From: Modicisalibacter sp049808615 | Lineage (GTDB): Bacteria; Pseudomonadota; Gammaproteobacteria; Pseudomonadales; Halomonadaceae | Assembly (NCBI RefSeq): GCF_049808615.1 | Contig: NZ_JBNCAN010000006.1 | Span: forward strand, 118,275-182,274 | Direction: 5' to 3' | Length of the DNA: 64,000 nt | Shown here: one piece after another, positions 54,605-63,077 of the stretch | Numbering within the stretch: position 1 is the stretch's first letter | Layout of the letters: each line of letters begins with the position of its first letter | Made by a program: the position numbers and the translations under genes | The notes under the pieces: generated by a model | The model's database searches: none | Told to the model about the DNA's origin: nothing | What the model saw: only the letters and a program-made list of their open reading frames with translations

Positions 54605-54744
54605 GCTTTGTCTGAAAAGTCGACGAGCGATGATCAGACAAGGCAAAGATTGGCAAAAGAACGGAATTTACGCGGTATAAATGAGTTTCTTGAGCCGATT
54701 TTTAATGCCTTATGATCGAGCCTAGACAGTTTTCGGATAAAGCC
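54604..54744. mobile_element. MITE-like element, copy B (141 bp)
   Basis: A unit with terminal repeats GGCTTTGTCT and, at the other end, GGATAAAGCC, flanked by TA on both sides (54602-54603 and 54745-54746), as in elements moved by IS630/Tc1-type transposases. It matches the inverted copy at 38892-39031 throughout. It has no gene. It lies between qseG and glrR. Confidence 0.8.
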
Positions 54745-54805
54745 TAATGCCCTCGGGCCAGTCATTGCCAAGGGGCTTGTGGTTGCGCCTTCAAGGAGTC
54801 GACAC

Positions 54806-56173
54806 GTGAAGCATGCCGCCCACATTCTACTGGTGGATGACGATGCCAGCCTGCTCAAGTTGCTGGGAATGCGTCTGGAGAGTCGTGGCTATCGCGTGAC
54901 CACGGCGGAGAGTGGACGCCAGGCACTGGATAGTTTGAGCAAGACACGCCCGGATCTGGTGCTGTCGGATCTGCGCATGGACGAAATGGATGGCATGACG
55001 CTATTCCATCAGTTGCAAAAGCAAGCCCCCGGGCTACCGGTCATCATTCTCACTGCCCATGGCTCGATCCCGGATGCGGTCAGTGCCACGCGCCAGGGTG
55101 TTTTCAGCTTTCTGACCAAACCGGTGGATCGCGACGAACTATTTGCCGCTCTCGAAGATGCCTTGAGCCAGACGCCGGGTACCGCCGGCGATGGCGATAA
55201 CGGCTGGCGTTCGTCCATCATTACCCGCAGTCCCCACATGGAGCGTGTGCTCGAACAGGCGCGTATGGTGGCCGGGTCAGATGTCAGTGTACTGGTCACC
55301 GGTCCCAGCGGCAGTGGCAAGGAGCTTTTCGCCAACGCCATTCATCAGGCCAGTTCGCGGGCCGACAAACCTTTCGTCGCCATCAACTGCGGCGCCCTGC
55401 CGGAGCAGTTGCTGGAAAGCGAGCTTTTCGGCCATGCCAAGGGCGCCTTTACCGGCGCGATCACGCAGCACGAAGGCCTTTTTCAAGCCGCGGATGGCGG
55501 TACGCTATTTCTTGATGAAATCGGCGACATGCCCTTGCCGTTGCAGGTCAAATTGCTGCGCGTGCTGCAGGACCGTCAGGTACGCCCGCTGGGGTCGACC
55601 ACCTCGATTCCCATCGATGTACGCGTCATCTCGGCGACTCATCGCGATCTTGACCGAGCCATGGCGGAGGGCGATTTCCGTGAGGACCTCTACTACCGCT
55701 TGAACGTGGTCAATCTGCGCTTGCCGCCCCTCAAGGATCGCGCCGAGGACGTGCCGCTGCTGGCCAAGTATCTGGTGACCCAGGCCGCGGAGCGGCACAA
55801 GCCCTTCGTCAAGGGCTTTTCCTCGGAAGCGCTCAATCTGCTTGCCTCCAGCGCCTGGCCCGGCAACGTGCGCCAATTGGTCAACGTGGTCGAGCAGTGC
55901 GTGGCCTTGACCAGCTCGCCGATCATTCCCGAGGCGCTGGTCGCCCAGGCGCTGGTCGCCGAAGAAAACGCGCTGCCCTCCTTCAACGACGCCCGAGCCA
56001 GCTTCGAGCGCAGTTATCTGATCAAGGTGCTCAAGATCACCGAAGGCAACGTGACTCAGGCGGCCCGCATCGCCGGGCGCAACCGTACCGACTTCTACAA
56101 GCTGCTGGGTCGTCACGATCTGGAACCCAGTGTATTCAAGCCCGGCGCCACCGCCGAGGAAGAGGTCGGTTAA
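54806..56173 (+). CDS. glrR: Sigma-54-dependent response regulator GlrR (QseF)
   Basis: A NtrC-type activator of 455 residues. Receiver domain: VDDDASLLKLLG with phospho-acceptor Asp55 (LSDLRMDEMDG). AAA+ domain: Walker A GPSGSGKELFANAIH, the sigma-54 contact loop GAFTGA (residues 213-218), GGTLFLDEIGDMP. C-terminal Fis-type helix-turn-helix: GNVTQAARIAGRNRTDFYKLLGRH. The start is the GTG at 54806, seven bases after AAGGAG. In E. coli GlrR activates glmY and rpoE; here a sigma-54-like promoter 2.8 kb upstream is an obvious candidate target. Confidence 0.95.
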   Translation: MKHAAHILLVDDDASLLKLLGMRLESRGYRVTTAESGRQALDSLSKTRPDLVLSDLRMDEMDGMTLFHQLQKQAPGLPVIILTAHGSIPDAVSATRQGVFSFLTKPVDRDELFAALEDALSQTPGTAGDGDNGWRSSIITRSPHMERVLEQARMVAGSDVSVLVTGPSGSGKELFANAIHQASSRADKPFVAINCGALPEQLLESELFGHAKGAFTGAITQHEGLFQAADGGTLFLDEIGDMPLPLQVKLLRVLQDRQVRPLGSTTSIPIDVRVISATHRDLDRAMAEGDFREDLYYRLNVVNLRLPPLKDRAEDVPLLAKYLVTQAAERHKPFVKGFSSEALNLLASSAWPGNVRQLVNVVEQCVALTSSPIIPEALVAQALVAEENALPSFNDARASFERSYLIKVLKITEGNVTQAARIAGRNRTDFYKLLGRHDLEPSVFKPGATAEEEVG

Positions 56174-56283
56174 GCACCTCTATATTTAGAGCTTCTTTAA
56201 TAGCTCGATGGATGCGATGGGTGCTCCGGAGGAAAGTCTTTGCGAAGGCGCTGTTGACCCCGTCCTAGGGCGCTAATTTTGCT

Positions 56284-56314
56284 ATCTGACCGCCATGGAT
56301 GGCGGAAATGCCGG
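56284..56314 (-). repeat. 31-bp dispersed palindromic repeat, copy 2
   Basis: The exact reverse complement of 667-697. It lies in the 243-base spacer between convergent glrR and xseA, where looser similarity to the gltD-pyrG spacer also extends to the left (about 56215-56283). Confidence 0.75.
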
Positions 56315-56416
56315 CATTGCAAGGAGCCTTTTCCGATCATGGCAAAAGACCTTCGCTTCGTCTTACCCCCTGGAGACCATCATCTAGGAGTCCGGTTGGA
56401 AATGGACTCTTAGACG

Positions 56417-57739
56417 CTAACGCTTGAAGCGGCGTTTCACCTCTACTGTCAGTTTGCCTTCTGCAAGCCGTGCGCTGAGGCGCTCACCCGGTTGGGTGTC
56501 CTCGGCGCGTTTGATGATCGCCCCCTGGCCGTTCTCGAGAATCGCGTAACCCCGACCCAATACCGCTAGCGGGCTCACCGCGTTCAATTCCCGCATCAGG
56601 GCATTGAGCCGATTGCGCTCGGTCTGTAGACGCCGGGGCATGGTCAGGTGCAGGCGTCTGCTGGCCTGTTCGAGGCGCTGGCGAGACTCACTGATCTGCT
56701 GGGCAGGGTCGAAGCGCATCAAGTGTTGCCTTGCCATTTGATGACGTTGCCGCGCCTGGGACAGATGCTGTTGCATGGCTCTCTGGAGGCGTGCTTCAAG
56801 TTGTTCCAGGTGCTGGCGTTGGCGGGCCAGGCGTTCACCGGGATGGCGCAGACGAGCGCGCAGATAGTCGAGGCGTTGGATCTCCTGATCGAGCCGCAGG
56901 CGCTCCGCACGAGCCAGGCGCTGCTGTGCATCGTTCAGTCGACGCATCAGCTCGCGCCGATCCGGCACCAGCTGTTCCGCCGCCGCGGAGGGAGTTGGTG
57001 CTCGTACGTCCGCAGCGAAATCCGTCAGGGTCACGTCGACCTCGTGGCCCACCGCGGACATCACCGGCAATCGCGAATGGAAGATCGCCCGGGCCAGATG
57101 CTCGTCATTGAAAGCCCATAGGACCTCGAGACTGCCGCCACCCCGGGTGATCAGCAACGCATCGAAGCGCTCCTCCCGGTTGGCGACGGCAATCGCACGA
57201 ATGATTGCCGGTACTGCCTCGCGGCCTTGCACCGGTACCGGCAGCAGGGTGACATCGATCAGCGGCCAGCGTGTTGCCAATACCGCCAGCACATCGCGGA
57301 CCGCCGCGCCGGTGGCGGAGGTGATCAGCGCCAAACGCTCAGGCGGATAGGGCAGGGGACGGGCGTTGACGAACACGCCCTCGGCGGAGAGCTGGTGCTT
57401 CAGGCGCTCAAAAGCCGCCAGCAAGGCCCCCTGGCCGGCGGGCTGGACTGCTTCGACGATTAGTTGATAGTCACCTCTGGGTTCGAAGATCGAGACGCGT
57501 CCGCGCAGGCGAATGTGATCGCCGTTGGCGAAAGGCGCGGCGAACCGGGCGCGGGTGCGAAACAGCGCGCAACGCACCTGGGCGCGATCGTCCTTCAGGC
57601 TGAAATAGCAGTGTCCAGAGGCGGGCTTGGCCAGGCCCGACACTTCGCCTTCCACCCAGCAGTCGCCGAAGCCGCGTTCGAGCATCAGGCGCGCCTGGCG
57701 ATTGAGATCGCTGACGGAAAGGGTTGTAGGATCAGCCAT
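56417..57739 (-). CDS. xseA: Exodeoxyribonuclease VII large subunit
   Basis: XseA with XseB degrades single-stranded DNA. The 440-residue protein begins with an OB fold (MLERGFGDCWVEGEVSGLAKPASGHCYFSLKDDRAQVRCALFR-type stretch), then the catalytic domain with LALITSATGAAVRDVL, PAIIRAI, DALLITRGGGSLEVLWAFNDEHLARAI and VGHEVDVTLTDFAADVRAPTPSAAAE, and a long Arg/Gln-rich coiled coil. I chose ATG 57739 (MADPTTLS..), nine bases after GGAG. It is divergent from guaB. Confidence 0.96.
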   Translation of the reverse strand: MADPTTLSVSDLNRQARLMLERGFGDCWVEGEVSGLAKPASGHCYFSLKDDRAQVRCALFRTRARFAAPFANGDHIRLRGRVSIFEPRGDYQLIVEAVQPAGQGALLAAFERLKHQLSAEGVFVNARPLPYPPERLALITSATGAAVRDVLAVLATRWPLIDVTLLPVPVQGREAVPAIIRAIAVANREERFDALLITRGGGSLEVLWAFNDEHLARAIFHSRLPVMSAVGHEVDVTLTDFAADVRAPTPSAAAEQLVPDRRELMRRLNDAQQRLARAERLRLDQEIQRLDYLRARLRHPGERLARQRQHLEQLEARLQRAMQQHLSQARQRHQMARQHLMRFDPAQQISESRQRLEQASRRLHLTMPRRLQTERNRLNALMRELNAVSPLAVLGRGYAILENGQGAIIKRAEDTQPGERLSARLAEGKLTVEVKRRFKR

Positions 57740-57795
57740 GAAGAGGGCTCCAGCCAGGTTCATCGCAGCTTAACACGGCGCTCTTCGAGCGTGCA

Positions 57796-57824
57796 TTGAG
57801 CCGTCGGGACGGGAGGTTTATAAT
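57796..57824 (+). promoter_or_regulatory. Sigma-70 promoter of guaB(A)
   Basis: TTGAGC (57796-57801), a 17-base spacer and TATAAT (57819-57824). A near-consensus promoter 74 bases before the guaB ATG. Confidence 0.8.
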
Positions 57825-57898
57825 ACCCCGCTATTTATTTCAGTTATCTATTTCACGCCCCCTCTCTCTTCACAAACCGCTCACTGGGTGAAACCGAC

Positions 57899-59368
57899 AT
57901 GCTACGTATGGCGCAAGAAGCTCTTACGTTCGATGACGTATTACTCGTCCCCGGCTATTCGGATGTCCTGCCCAAGGACGTCAGCCTCAAGACCCGCCTG
58001 ACTCGCCGCTTGAACCTCAATGTCCCGCTCGTTTCCTCTGCCATGGATACCGTGACCGAAGCGCGCCTGGCTATCGCCATGGCTCAGGAAGGCGGCATCG
58101 GCATCATCCACAAGAGCATGAGCATCGGTAGCCAGGCGGCGGAGGTGCGCAAGGTCAAGAAACATGAAAGCGTGATCGTCAAGGACCCGGTGACCGTTGC
58201 GCCCCAGGCCAAGTTGCAGGACCTGTTGGCCATGGCCAGCGAATACGGTTTCTCCGGCTTTCCGGTGGTCGAGGGCGAGACCCTGGTCGGCATCGTCACC
58301 GGTCGCGACATGCGCTTCCAGCCGGATTACAGCGATAGCGTCGAGGCGATCATGACGCCCCGCGACAAGCTGATCACGGTGCTAGAAGGCACGCCACTGG
58401 AACAGATCAAGGCCAAGCTGCACGAGCATCGCATCGAGAAGATGCTGGTGGTCGATAACGACTTCCGCCTGCGTGGCCTGGTGACCTTTCGCGATATCGA
58501 AAAGGCGCGCAACTATCCTTATGCCGCCAAGGACAGCGATGGACGCCTGCTGGTCGGCGCGGCGGTGGGCACCGGTGCCGAGACCGCGGATCGCATCACC
58601 GCCCTGGCCGAGGCCGGCGTGGATGTGATCGTCGTCGATACCGCTCATGGTCACTCCAAGGGCGTCATCGATCGGGTGGCCTGGATCAAGGAGCATTTCC
58701 CGAACATTCAGGTCATTGGCGGCAATATCGCCACGGCGGATGCGGCCAAGGCACTGGCCGAGGCCGGCGTCGACGCGGTCAAGGTGGGCATCGGTCCCGG
58801 TTCGATCTGTACCACCCGCATCGTGGCCGGGGTTGGCGTGCCGCAGGTTACCGCGGTGTCCAATGTCGCTGCGGCCCTGGAAGCCTTCGATATTCCGTTG
58901 ATCGCCGATGGCGGTATCCGCTTTTCCGGCGATGTGGCCAAGGCCATCGCTGCCGGTGCCAGCTGCGTGATGATCGGCGGTCTGCTTGCCGGCACCGAGG
59001 AAGCCCCGGGGGAGGTCGAGCTGTATCAGGGCCGTACCTACAAGGCCTATCGCGGCATGGGCTCCATGGGCGCCATGTCTCAGAGCCAGGGCAGCGCGGA
59101 TCGCTACTTCCAGGACAAGTCCGAGGGTGCCGAGAAGCTGGTGCCGGAAGGCATCGAAGGGCGCGTGCCCTACAAGGGCATGATGAGCGCCATCGTTCAT
59201 CAACTGGTGGGTGGCCTGCGCGCCTCCATGGGCTATACCGGCTGCCGCAGCATCGACGAGATGCGCACCAAGCCGGAGTTCGTCAAGATCACCGGCGCCG
59301 GCTTCAATGAGTCGCATGTGCACGATGTGCAGATTACCAAGGAAGCCCCCAATTACCGGGTGGGTTAG
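57899..59368 (+). CDS. guaB: IMP dehydrogenase
   Basis: Oxidises IMP to XMP, the rate-limiting step of guanine nucleotide synthesis. The 489 residues comprise the (beta/alpha)8 barrel interrupted by two CBS domains (about residues 95-205). Key motifs: ALTFDDVLLVPGYSDVLP, GIGPGSICTTRIVAGVG with catalytic Cys, GGIRFSGDVAKAIAAGA and the flap MGSMGAMSQ..SADRYFQ. The ATG at 57899 gives MLRMAQEALTF, like E. coli. guaA follows after 195 bases that contain a long palindrome. Confidence 0.98.
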   Translation: MLRMAQEALTFDDVLLVPGYSDVLPKDVSLKTRLTRRLNLNVPLVSSAMDTVTEARLAIAMAQEGGIGIIHKSMSIGSQAAEVRKVKKHESVIVKDPVTVAPQAKLQDLLAMASEYGFSGFPVVEGETLVGIVTGRDMRFQPDYSDSVEAIMTPRDKLITVLEGTPLEQIKAKLHEHRIEKMLVVDNDFRLRGLVTFRDIEKARNYPYAAKDSDGRLLVGAAVGTGAETADRITALAEAGVDVIVVDTAHGHSKGVIDRVAWIKEHFPNIQVIGGNIATADAAKALAEAGVDAVKVGIGPGSICTTRIVAGVGVPQVTAVSNVAAALEAFDIPLIADGGIRFSGDVAKAIAAGASCVMIGGLLAGTEEAPGEVELYQGRTYKAYRGMGSMGAMSQSQGSADRYFQDKSEGAEKLVPEGIEGRVPYKGMMSAIVHQLVGGLRASMGYTGCRSIDEMRTKPEFVKITGAGFNESHVHDVQITKEAPNYRVG

Positions 59369-59404
59369 GATAACCAGCGCGCTGGATGGAACCATGCGTT
59401 GTTG

Positions 59405-59462
59405 AAAACAGCCTCGGCATGCTCATTGACCCACTAGTCAACTGCGCTGCCTCGGCTGTTTT
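59405..59462. repeat. Long palindromic element between guaB and guaA (possible attenuator)
   Basis: Outer arms AAAACAGCC (59405-59413) and GGCTGTTTT (59454-59462) pair over nine bases, and an inner TTGAC/GTCAA (59426-59430/59437-59441) forms the tip with loop CCACTA. The 3' TTTT could make it act as a partial terminator inside the guaBA operon. It may also be a dispersed repeat. Confidence 0.6.
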
Positions 59463-59563
59463 CGCCTAGCCTGGTTCTCACCCAGCAACGCTGCTCAAGC
59501 TTAATCAGCTTGCCGATTCTTACTGGGCGATCTCGCCCACCTCCGCTCAATAGAGAGCCTGTC

Positions 59564-61138
59564 ATGCAAGACATTCACGCCCACAAGATTCTGATTCTCG
59601 ATTTCGGCTCCCAGTACACCCAGTTGATCGCCCGCCGCGTGCGGGAGATCGGGGTTTATTCGGAAGTACGCGCCTTCGATATCACCGAGGCCGAGATTCG
59701 CGACTACGCCCCGAATGGCATCATCCTCGCCGGCGGGCCGGAGTCCGTGACGGAGCTGGATTCGCCTCGGGCACCGCAGTGTGTGTTCGAAATGGGCTTG
59801 CCGGTCTTCGGCATCTGCTATGGCATGCAGACCATGGCGGAACAACTGGGCGGGCGCGTCGAGGGCTCGCAGAAGCAGGAGTTCGGCTACGCGCAGATTC
59901 GCATCGAGCACGACGACGATCTGTTCAAGGGCATCAAGGACCACGTCGATCACGACGGCAAGGCGCTGCTTGATGTATGGATGAGTCACGGCGACAAGGT
60001 GGCCATGGCCCCCGCAGAGTTCACCGTCACCGCCACCACGCCGAGCTGCCCGATCGCCGCCATGAACTGGCCGGAAAAGCGCTTCTATGGCGTGCAGTTC
60101 CATCCGGAAGTAACCCACACCCTGCAAGGCCAACGCATCCTTGAGCACTTCGTGCTGGATATCTGCGGCGCGGAAAGACTCTGGACGCCAGCCAGGATCG
60201 TCGAGGATCTTTCCGCCCGAGTGCGCGATCAGGTCGGTGACCGCCATGTGCTGCTAGGCCTTTCCGGCGGCGTCGATTCCTCGGTGGTGGCGGCATTACT
60301 GCACAAGGCCATCGGCGACCAGCTGACCTGCGTGTTCGTCGACAACGGCCTACTCAGAAAGAACGAAGGCGACCAGGTGATGGAGACCTTCGCCAACCAC
60401 ATGGGCGTGAAGGTGATTCGCATCGATGCGGAAGACAAGTTTCTTTCCAAGCTCGAAGGCGTCTCTGATCCCGAAGCCAAGCGCAAGGCCATCGGCAACA
60501 CCTTCATCGACGTGTTCGATGACGAGGCCGCTAAGATTGAAGGCGTCGACTTCCTCGCCCAGGGCACCATCTACCCGGACGTGATCGAATCCGCCGCCGG
60601 CAAGACCGGCAAGGCCCACGTCATCAAATCGCACCACAATGTCGGCGGCCTGCCCGAGACCATGAAGTTGAAGCTCGTCGAGCCGCTGCGGGAACTGTTC
60701 AAGGACGAGGTGCGCAAGCTCGGCCTCGAACTCGGTCTGCCCTACGACATGGTCTATCGCCACCCCTTCCCGGGGCCGGGCCTTGGGGTGCGCATTCTCG
60801 GCGAAGTGAAAAAAGAGTACGCCGACATTCTGCGCGAGGCGGACGCCATCTTCATCGAAGAGCTGCACAACGCGGACTGGTACCACAAGACCAGCCAGGC
60901 CTTCGCCGTCTTTCTGCCGGTGAAATCCGTGGGCGTGGTCGGCGACGGCCGCCGCTACGAATGGGTGATCGCGCTGCGCGCCGTGGAAACCATCGACTTC
61001 ATGACCGCCCGCTGGGCACACCTGCCCTATGAACTGCTGGAGAAAGTCTCCAACCGCATCATCAACGAGATAAGCGGGGTATCGCGGGTGACCTATGATG
61101 TGAGCAGCAAGCCTCCGGCTACGATCGAGTGGGAGTGA
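59564..61138 (+). CDS. guaA: GMP synthase (glutamine-hydrolysing)
   Basis: Converts XMP to GMP. Start at ATG 59564 (MQDIHAHKILILDFGSQYTQ), seven bases after GAGAG; 524 residues. The N-terminal glutaminase domain has FGICYGMQTMA (catalytic Cys) and VQFHPEVTHT; the ATP pyrophosphatase domain has the PP-loop LGLSGGVDSSVVAALL; the C-terminal dimer domain ends in ISGVSRVTYDVSSKPPATIEWE. It ends the core-gene part of the window; a terminator and then the integron follow. Confidence 0.98.
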   Translation: MQDIHAHKILILDFGSQYTQLIARRVREIGVYSEVRAFDITEAEIRDYAPNGIILAGGPESVTELDSPRAPQCVFEMGLPVFGICYGMQTMAEQLGGRVEGSQKQEFGYAQIRIEHDDDLFKGIKDHVDHDGKALLDVWMSHGDKVAMAPAEFTVTATTPSCPIAAMNWPEKRFYGVQFHPEVTHTLQGQRILEHFVLDICGAERLWTPARIVEDLSARVRDQVGDRHVLLGLSGGVDSSVVAALLHKAIGDQLTCVFVDNGLLRKNEGDQVMETFANHMGVKVIRIDAEDKFLSKLEGVSDPEAKRKAIGNTFIDVFDDEAAKIEGVDFLAQGTIYPDVIESAAGKTGKAHVIKSHHNVGGLPETMKLKLVEPLRELFKDEVRKLGLELGLPYDMVYRHPFPGPGLGVRILGEVKKEYADILREADAIFIEELHNADWYHKTSQAFAVFLPVKSVGVVGDGRRYEWVIALRAVETIDFMTARWAHLPYELLEKVSNRIINEISGVSRVTYDVSSKPPATIEWE

Positions 61139-61178
61139 CTCCACTTAGCTCGTAAGCCTTTTGTTTCACGGTAAGAGA

Positions 61179-61205
61179 AAGCACGCCAATCGGCGTGCTT
61201 TTTTG
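61179..61205 (+). terminator. Rho-independent terminator of guaA
   Basis: AAGCACGCC, loop AATC, GGCGTGCTT, followed by TTTTG; 41 bases after the guaA stop. Confidence 0.92.
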
Positions 61206-61323
61206 TGTTTGAGAACAGAACTCGGCGAACTAAGCTGGTAAGACCAGGAGAAGTCAGCAATCAAAGAGTGAAAAGACCGAGGACCTGTCGCAGGGAATGA
61301 TGCCATCCCGGGCGGTAGTGTGC

Positions 61324-62304
61324 TTACGCCACCGGTGCCTGGCCGAGCATCAAGCGGTCCAAAGGGCTATGTGTGCCGGCGAAATGCTGACCCAGTACAT
61401 GCGTATAGATCTGGGTAGTCCTCACATCACTATGCCCCAGGAGCTCCTGAACAGTGCGAATATCATAACCGGCTTCCAGCAAGTGGGTAGCAAATGAGTG
61501 GCGAAACGTATGGCATGTCACACGCTTAGTGATGCCAGAGGCCCCTTGTGCCTTACCGACTGCCTTTCGAATCACGCTGTCATGCAGGTGATGGCGGCAC
61601 CAATGATTCCCGACAGGATGACGGCAGTACCCCTTGGAAGGGAAGACGTACATCCATCCTGGCTGGCGAAATGCATTGGGGTATTTCTTTCCCAAGGCGT
61701 GAGGAATCGACGGGCCTATTGCATGAAGCAAGTCTCGCTGGTGAAGTTCCTTTGCCATGCCTATTTGTGATTCAAGCCGTGGAATTACGGACCGGCCGAG
61801 TAAAGTGACGCGATCCTTGCGCCCCTTGCCATCACGGATAAGGAGTTTTCCACCAGGTATGTCGACATCCATGACGCGAAGTCGAAGACACTCATTCACA
61901 CGCAGGCCGCTGCCATACAATAATTCTATGACCAGCCGGGGCGACGGCGGCAGATGTGTCAGAATACATCCGACTTCAGCCGGAGAAAGTACCACCGGCA
62001 AGCGCCGCTTCTTCGTTGCCAAAGTAAAGCCTAAGTCACCCAGTGGTTGCTCAAGGTGCTGGTTGTACAGGTAAGCCAAGCTGTTGAGCGCGACTTTCTG
62101 GGTATTCACTGCCACATGCTGGTCGCTGGCCAACCAACTGAGAAATGCCTGAACCTCAGGTGCGCCCATGTTGCAAGGGTGTTTTTTTCCATGAAACAGG
62201 ATAAAGCGCTTGATCCAATGCAAATAGGTCTTTTCCGTGCGCAGGCTATAGCCACGTAAGCGTATGGAGCGATGAACTGACTCCAGGAAAGGACTCGTAG
62301 GCAT
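61324..62304 (-). CDS. intI: Integron integrase IntI
   Basis: A tyrosine recombinase of 326 residues that inserts and excises gene cassettes. Start at ATG 62304 (GGAG precedes by seven bases); the longer upstream frame crosses the LexA box. Catalytic residues: Arg135 (GSGLRVNECLRLR), Lys160 or Lys163 (DGKGRKDR), His265 and Arg268 (CHTFRHSFATHLL), His291, Tyr300 (LGHSDVRTTQIYTHV). The integron-specific insert between the Lys and His motifs is present (PHALGKKYPNAF..W.YVFPS, about residues 200-223), which separates it from XerC/D. It appears intact. Confidence 0.95.
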   Translation of the reverse strand: MPTSPFLESVHRSIRLRGYSLRTEKTYLHWIKRFILFHGKKHPCNMGAPEVQAFLSWLASDQHVAVNTQKVALNSLAYLYNQHLEQPLGDLGFTLATKKRRLPVVLSPAEVGCILTHLPPSPRLVIELLYGSGLRVNECLRLRVMDVDIPGGKLLIRDGKGRKDRVTLLGRSVIPRLESQIGMAKELHQRDLLHAIGPSIPHALGKKYPNAFRQPGWMYVFPSKGYCRHPVGNHWCRHHLHDSVIRKAVGKAQGASGITKRVTCHTFRHSFATHLLEAGYDIRTVQELLGHSDVRTTQIYTHVLGQHFAGTHSPLDRLMLGQAPVA

Positions 62305-62317
62305 GGCGTTCTCCGTT

Positions 62318-62337
62318 TTATGTATTTTTATACAGTA
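62318..62337 (-). promoter_or_regulatory. LexA (SOS) box of intI
   Basis: TTATGTATTTTTATACAGTA agrees with the LexA consensus at 16 of 20 positions, with one perfect half site (TATACAGTA) and one with a changed first base. It lies 14 bases before the integrase start, the site at which LexA represses integrase genes of mobile and Vibrio integrons. Confidence 0.8.
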
Positions 62338-62603
62338 TAATGGACGGAAAATGAGCATCATGCACAGAAAATATGTAACCATGGCACGCTTTTATCGAGA
62401 TGCAGTTTGTAATTATATATTAATCAATAGCTTAATTGGCTTAACAAATTGATATACGGTAAGGAATGTATGGGAATATGCATGCGCGATTTCATCCATT
62501 ATTATTGTTTATAGAACTGGTATTTTCTTGATTGGTCAGTTGGTTAACCTGCTCAAGCATCTATGCTGTCTGTGGTGAAATTGAGCTAGGCTACTATTAA
62601 ACT

Positions 62604-62610
62604 GTTATGC
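62604..62610 (+). other. attI: attI-type core recombination site (attI x cassette 1 junction)
   Basis: GTTATGC lies 15 bases before the ATG of the first cassette gene. Recombination would be between G (62604) and T (62605). It is the exact complement of the first core of attC 1 (GCATAAC). Confidence 0.75.
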
Positions 62611-62625
62611 AAAAAAGGAGGAATC

Positions 62626-62958
62626 ATGATTTCGGATCAAGAAAGGAAGCTCGCGGAGCAGGTTATAGAGCTCCATGATGGGAAAAATTTCGCTCGTTTG
62701 CAGGAAATGTCCATGCCGTCGTCTCCCGACGAAAGCGAGGGCACCATTACTGAAGAGGCGTACATTGCATCATGTGAGAGTATCCGGCATGAGCTTGGGG
62801 TTTTGAGCAGCCTTGAATTTATAGATTGCCTCAGAAGATCAGATTCCCAACTTACCCTATGGAAGGCGAAATACTCTTCCAGCGAAGATGAAATACTTTG
62901 GGCTATTGGTTTCGACCCCGAAACGCATAAAGTTAAAGATGTCCTCGTAAACTGGTAA
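62626..62958 (+). CDS. Integron cassette 1 protein, unknown function (possibly NTF2-like)
   Basis: A 110-residue acidic protein with a strong ribosome site (AAGGAGG, five bases before the ATG) inside cassette 1. It has no signal peptide or membrane segment. The C-terminal half alternates strands in a way seen in NTF2-like or DUF3887-like folds (LTLWKAKYSSSEDEILWAIGF followed by a final KVKDVLVNW strand), but I cannot name a family. Its stop lies two bases before the attC site. Cassette genes of this sort are typically of unknown function. Confidence 0.75.
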   Translation: MISDQERKLAEQVIELHDGKNFARLQEMSMPSSPDESEGTITEEAYIASCESIRHELGVLSSLEFIDCLRRSDSQLTLWKAKYSSSEDEILWAIGFDPETHKVKDVLVNW

Positions 62959-62960
62959 AT

Positions 62961-63063
62961 GCATAACAAATCATTCCAGTTCGTTCCGGCCCTTCGGGCC
63001 TCCACCGGACAGCCTTGACTCCGCTTCGCTCCATCAAGGCTGCCGCTGAATTCAGCGTTAGCC
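62961..63063 (+). repeat. attC: attC site of cassette 1
   Basis: 103 bases from the inverse core GCATAAC (62961-62967) to the core GTTAGCC (63057-63063). Between them lie two hairpins: GGCCC-TTC-GGGCC-type (62988-63000) and AGCCTTGA..TCAAGGCT (63011-63041). The size and the core sites fit the 59-base-element class. Confidence 0.88.
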
Positions 63064-63077
63064 TTCAGAGGAGAAGC

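Larger units (their letters stand above)
62305..62625. other. intI/attI spacer, A+T-rich
   Basis: The spacer between the divergent integrase gene and cassette 1 is clearly richer in A and T than the core genes. It holds the LexA box next to intI (62318-62337) and the attI core at 62604. A cassette promoter (Pc) is expected here but I cannot point to convincing hexamers. Confidence 0.6.

Noticed and set aside
58382..59395. 337-codon frame opposite guaB
   Set aside because: Antisense shadow; the guaB product on the plus strand is unmistakable.
61206..61323. Search for an attC-like or att site between guaA and intI
   Set aside because: No pair of core sites or palindromes of the right form was found.
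62305..62382. Longer N-terminus for IntI
   Set aside because: It crosses the LexA box, and a good ribosome site precedes the ATG at 62304.
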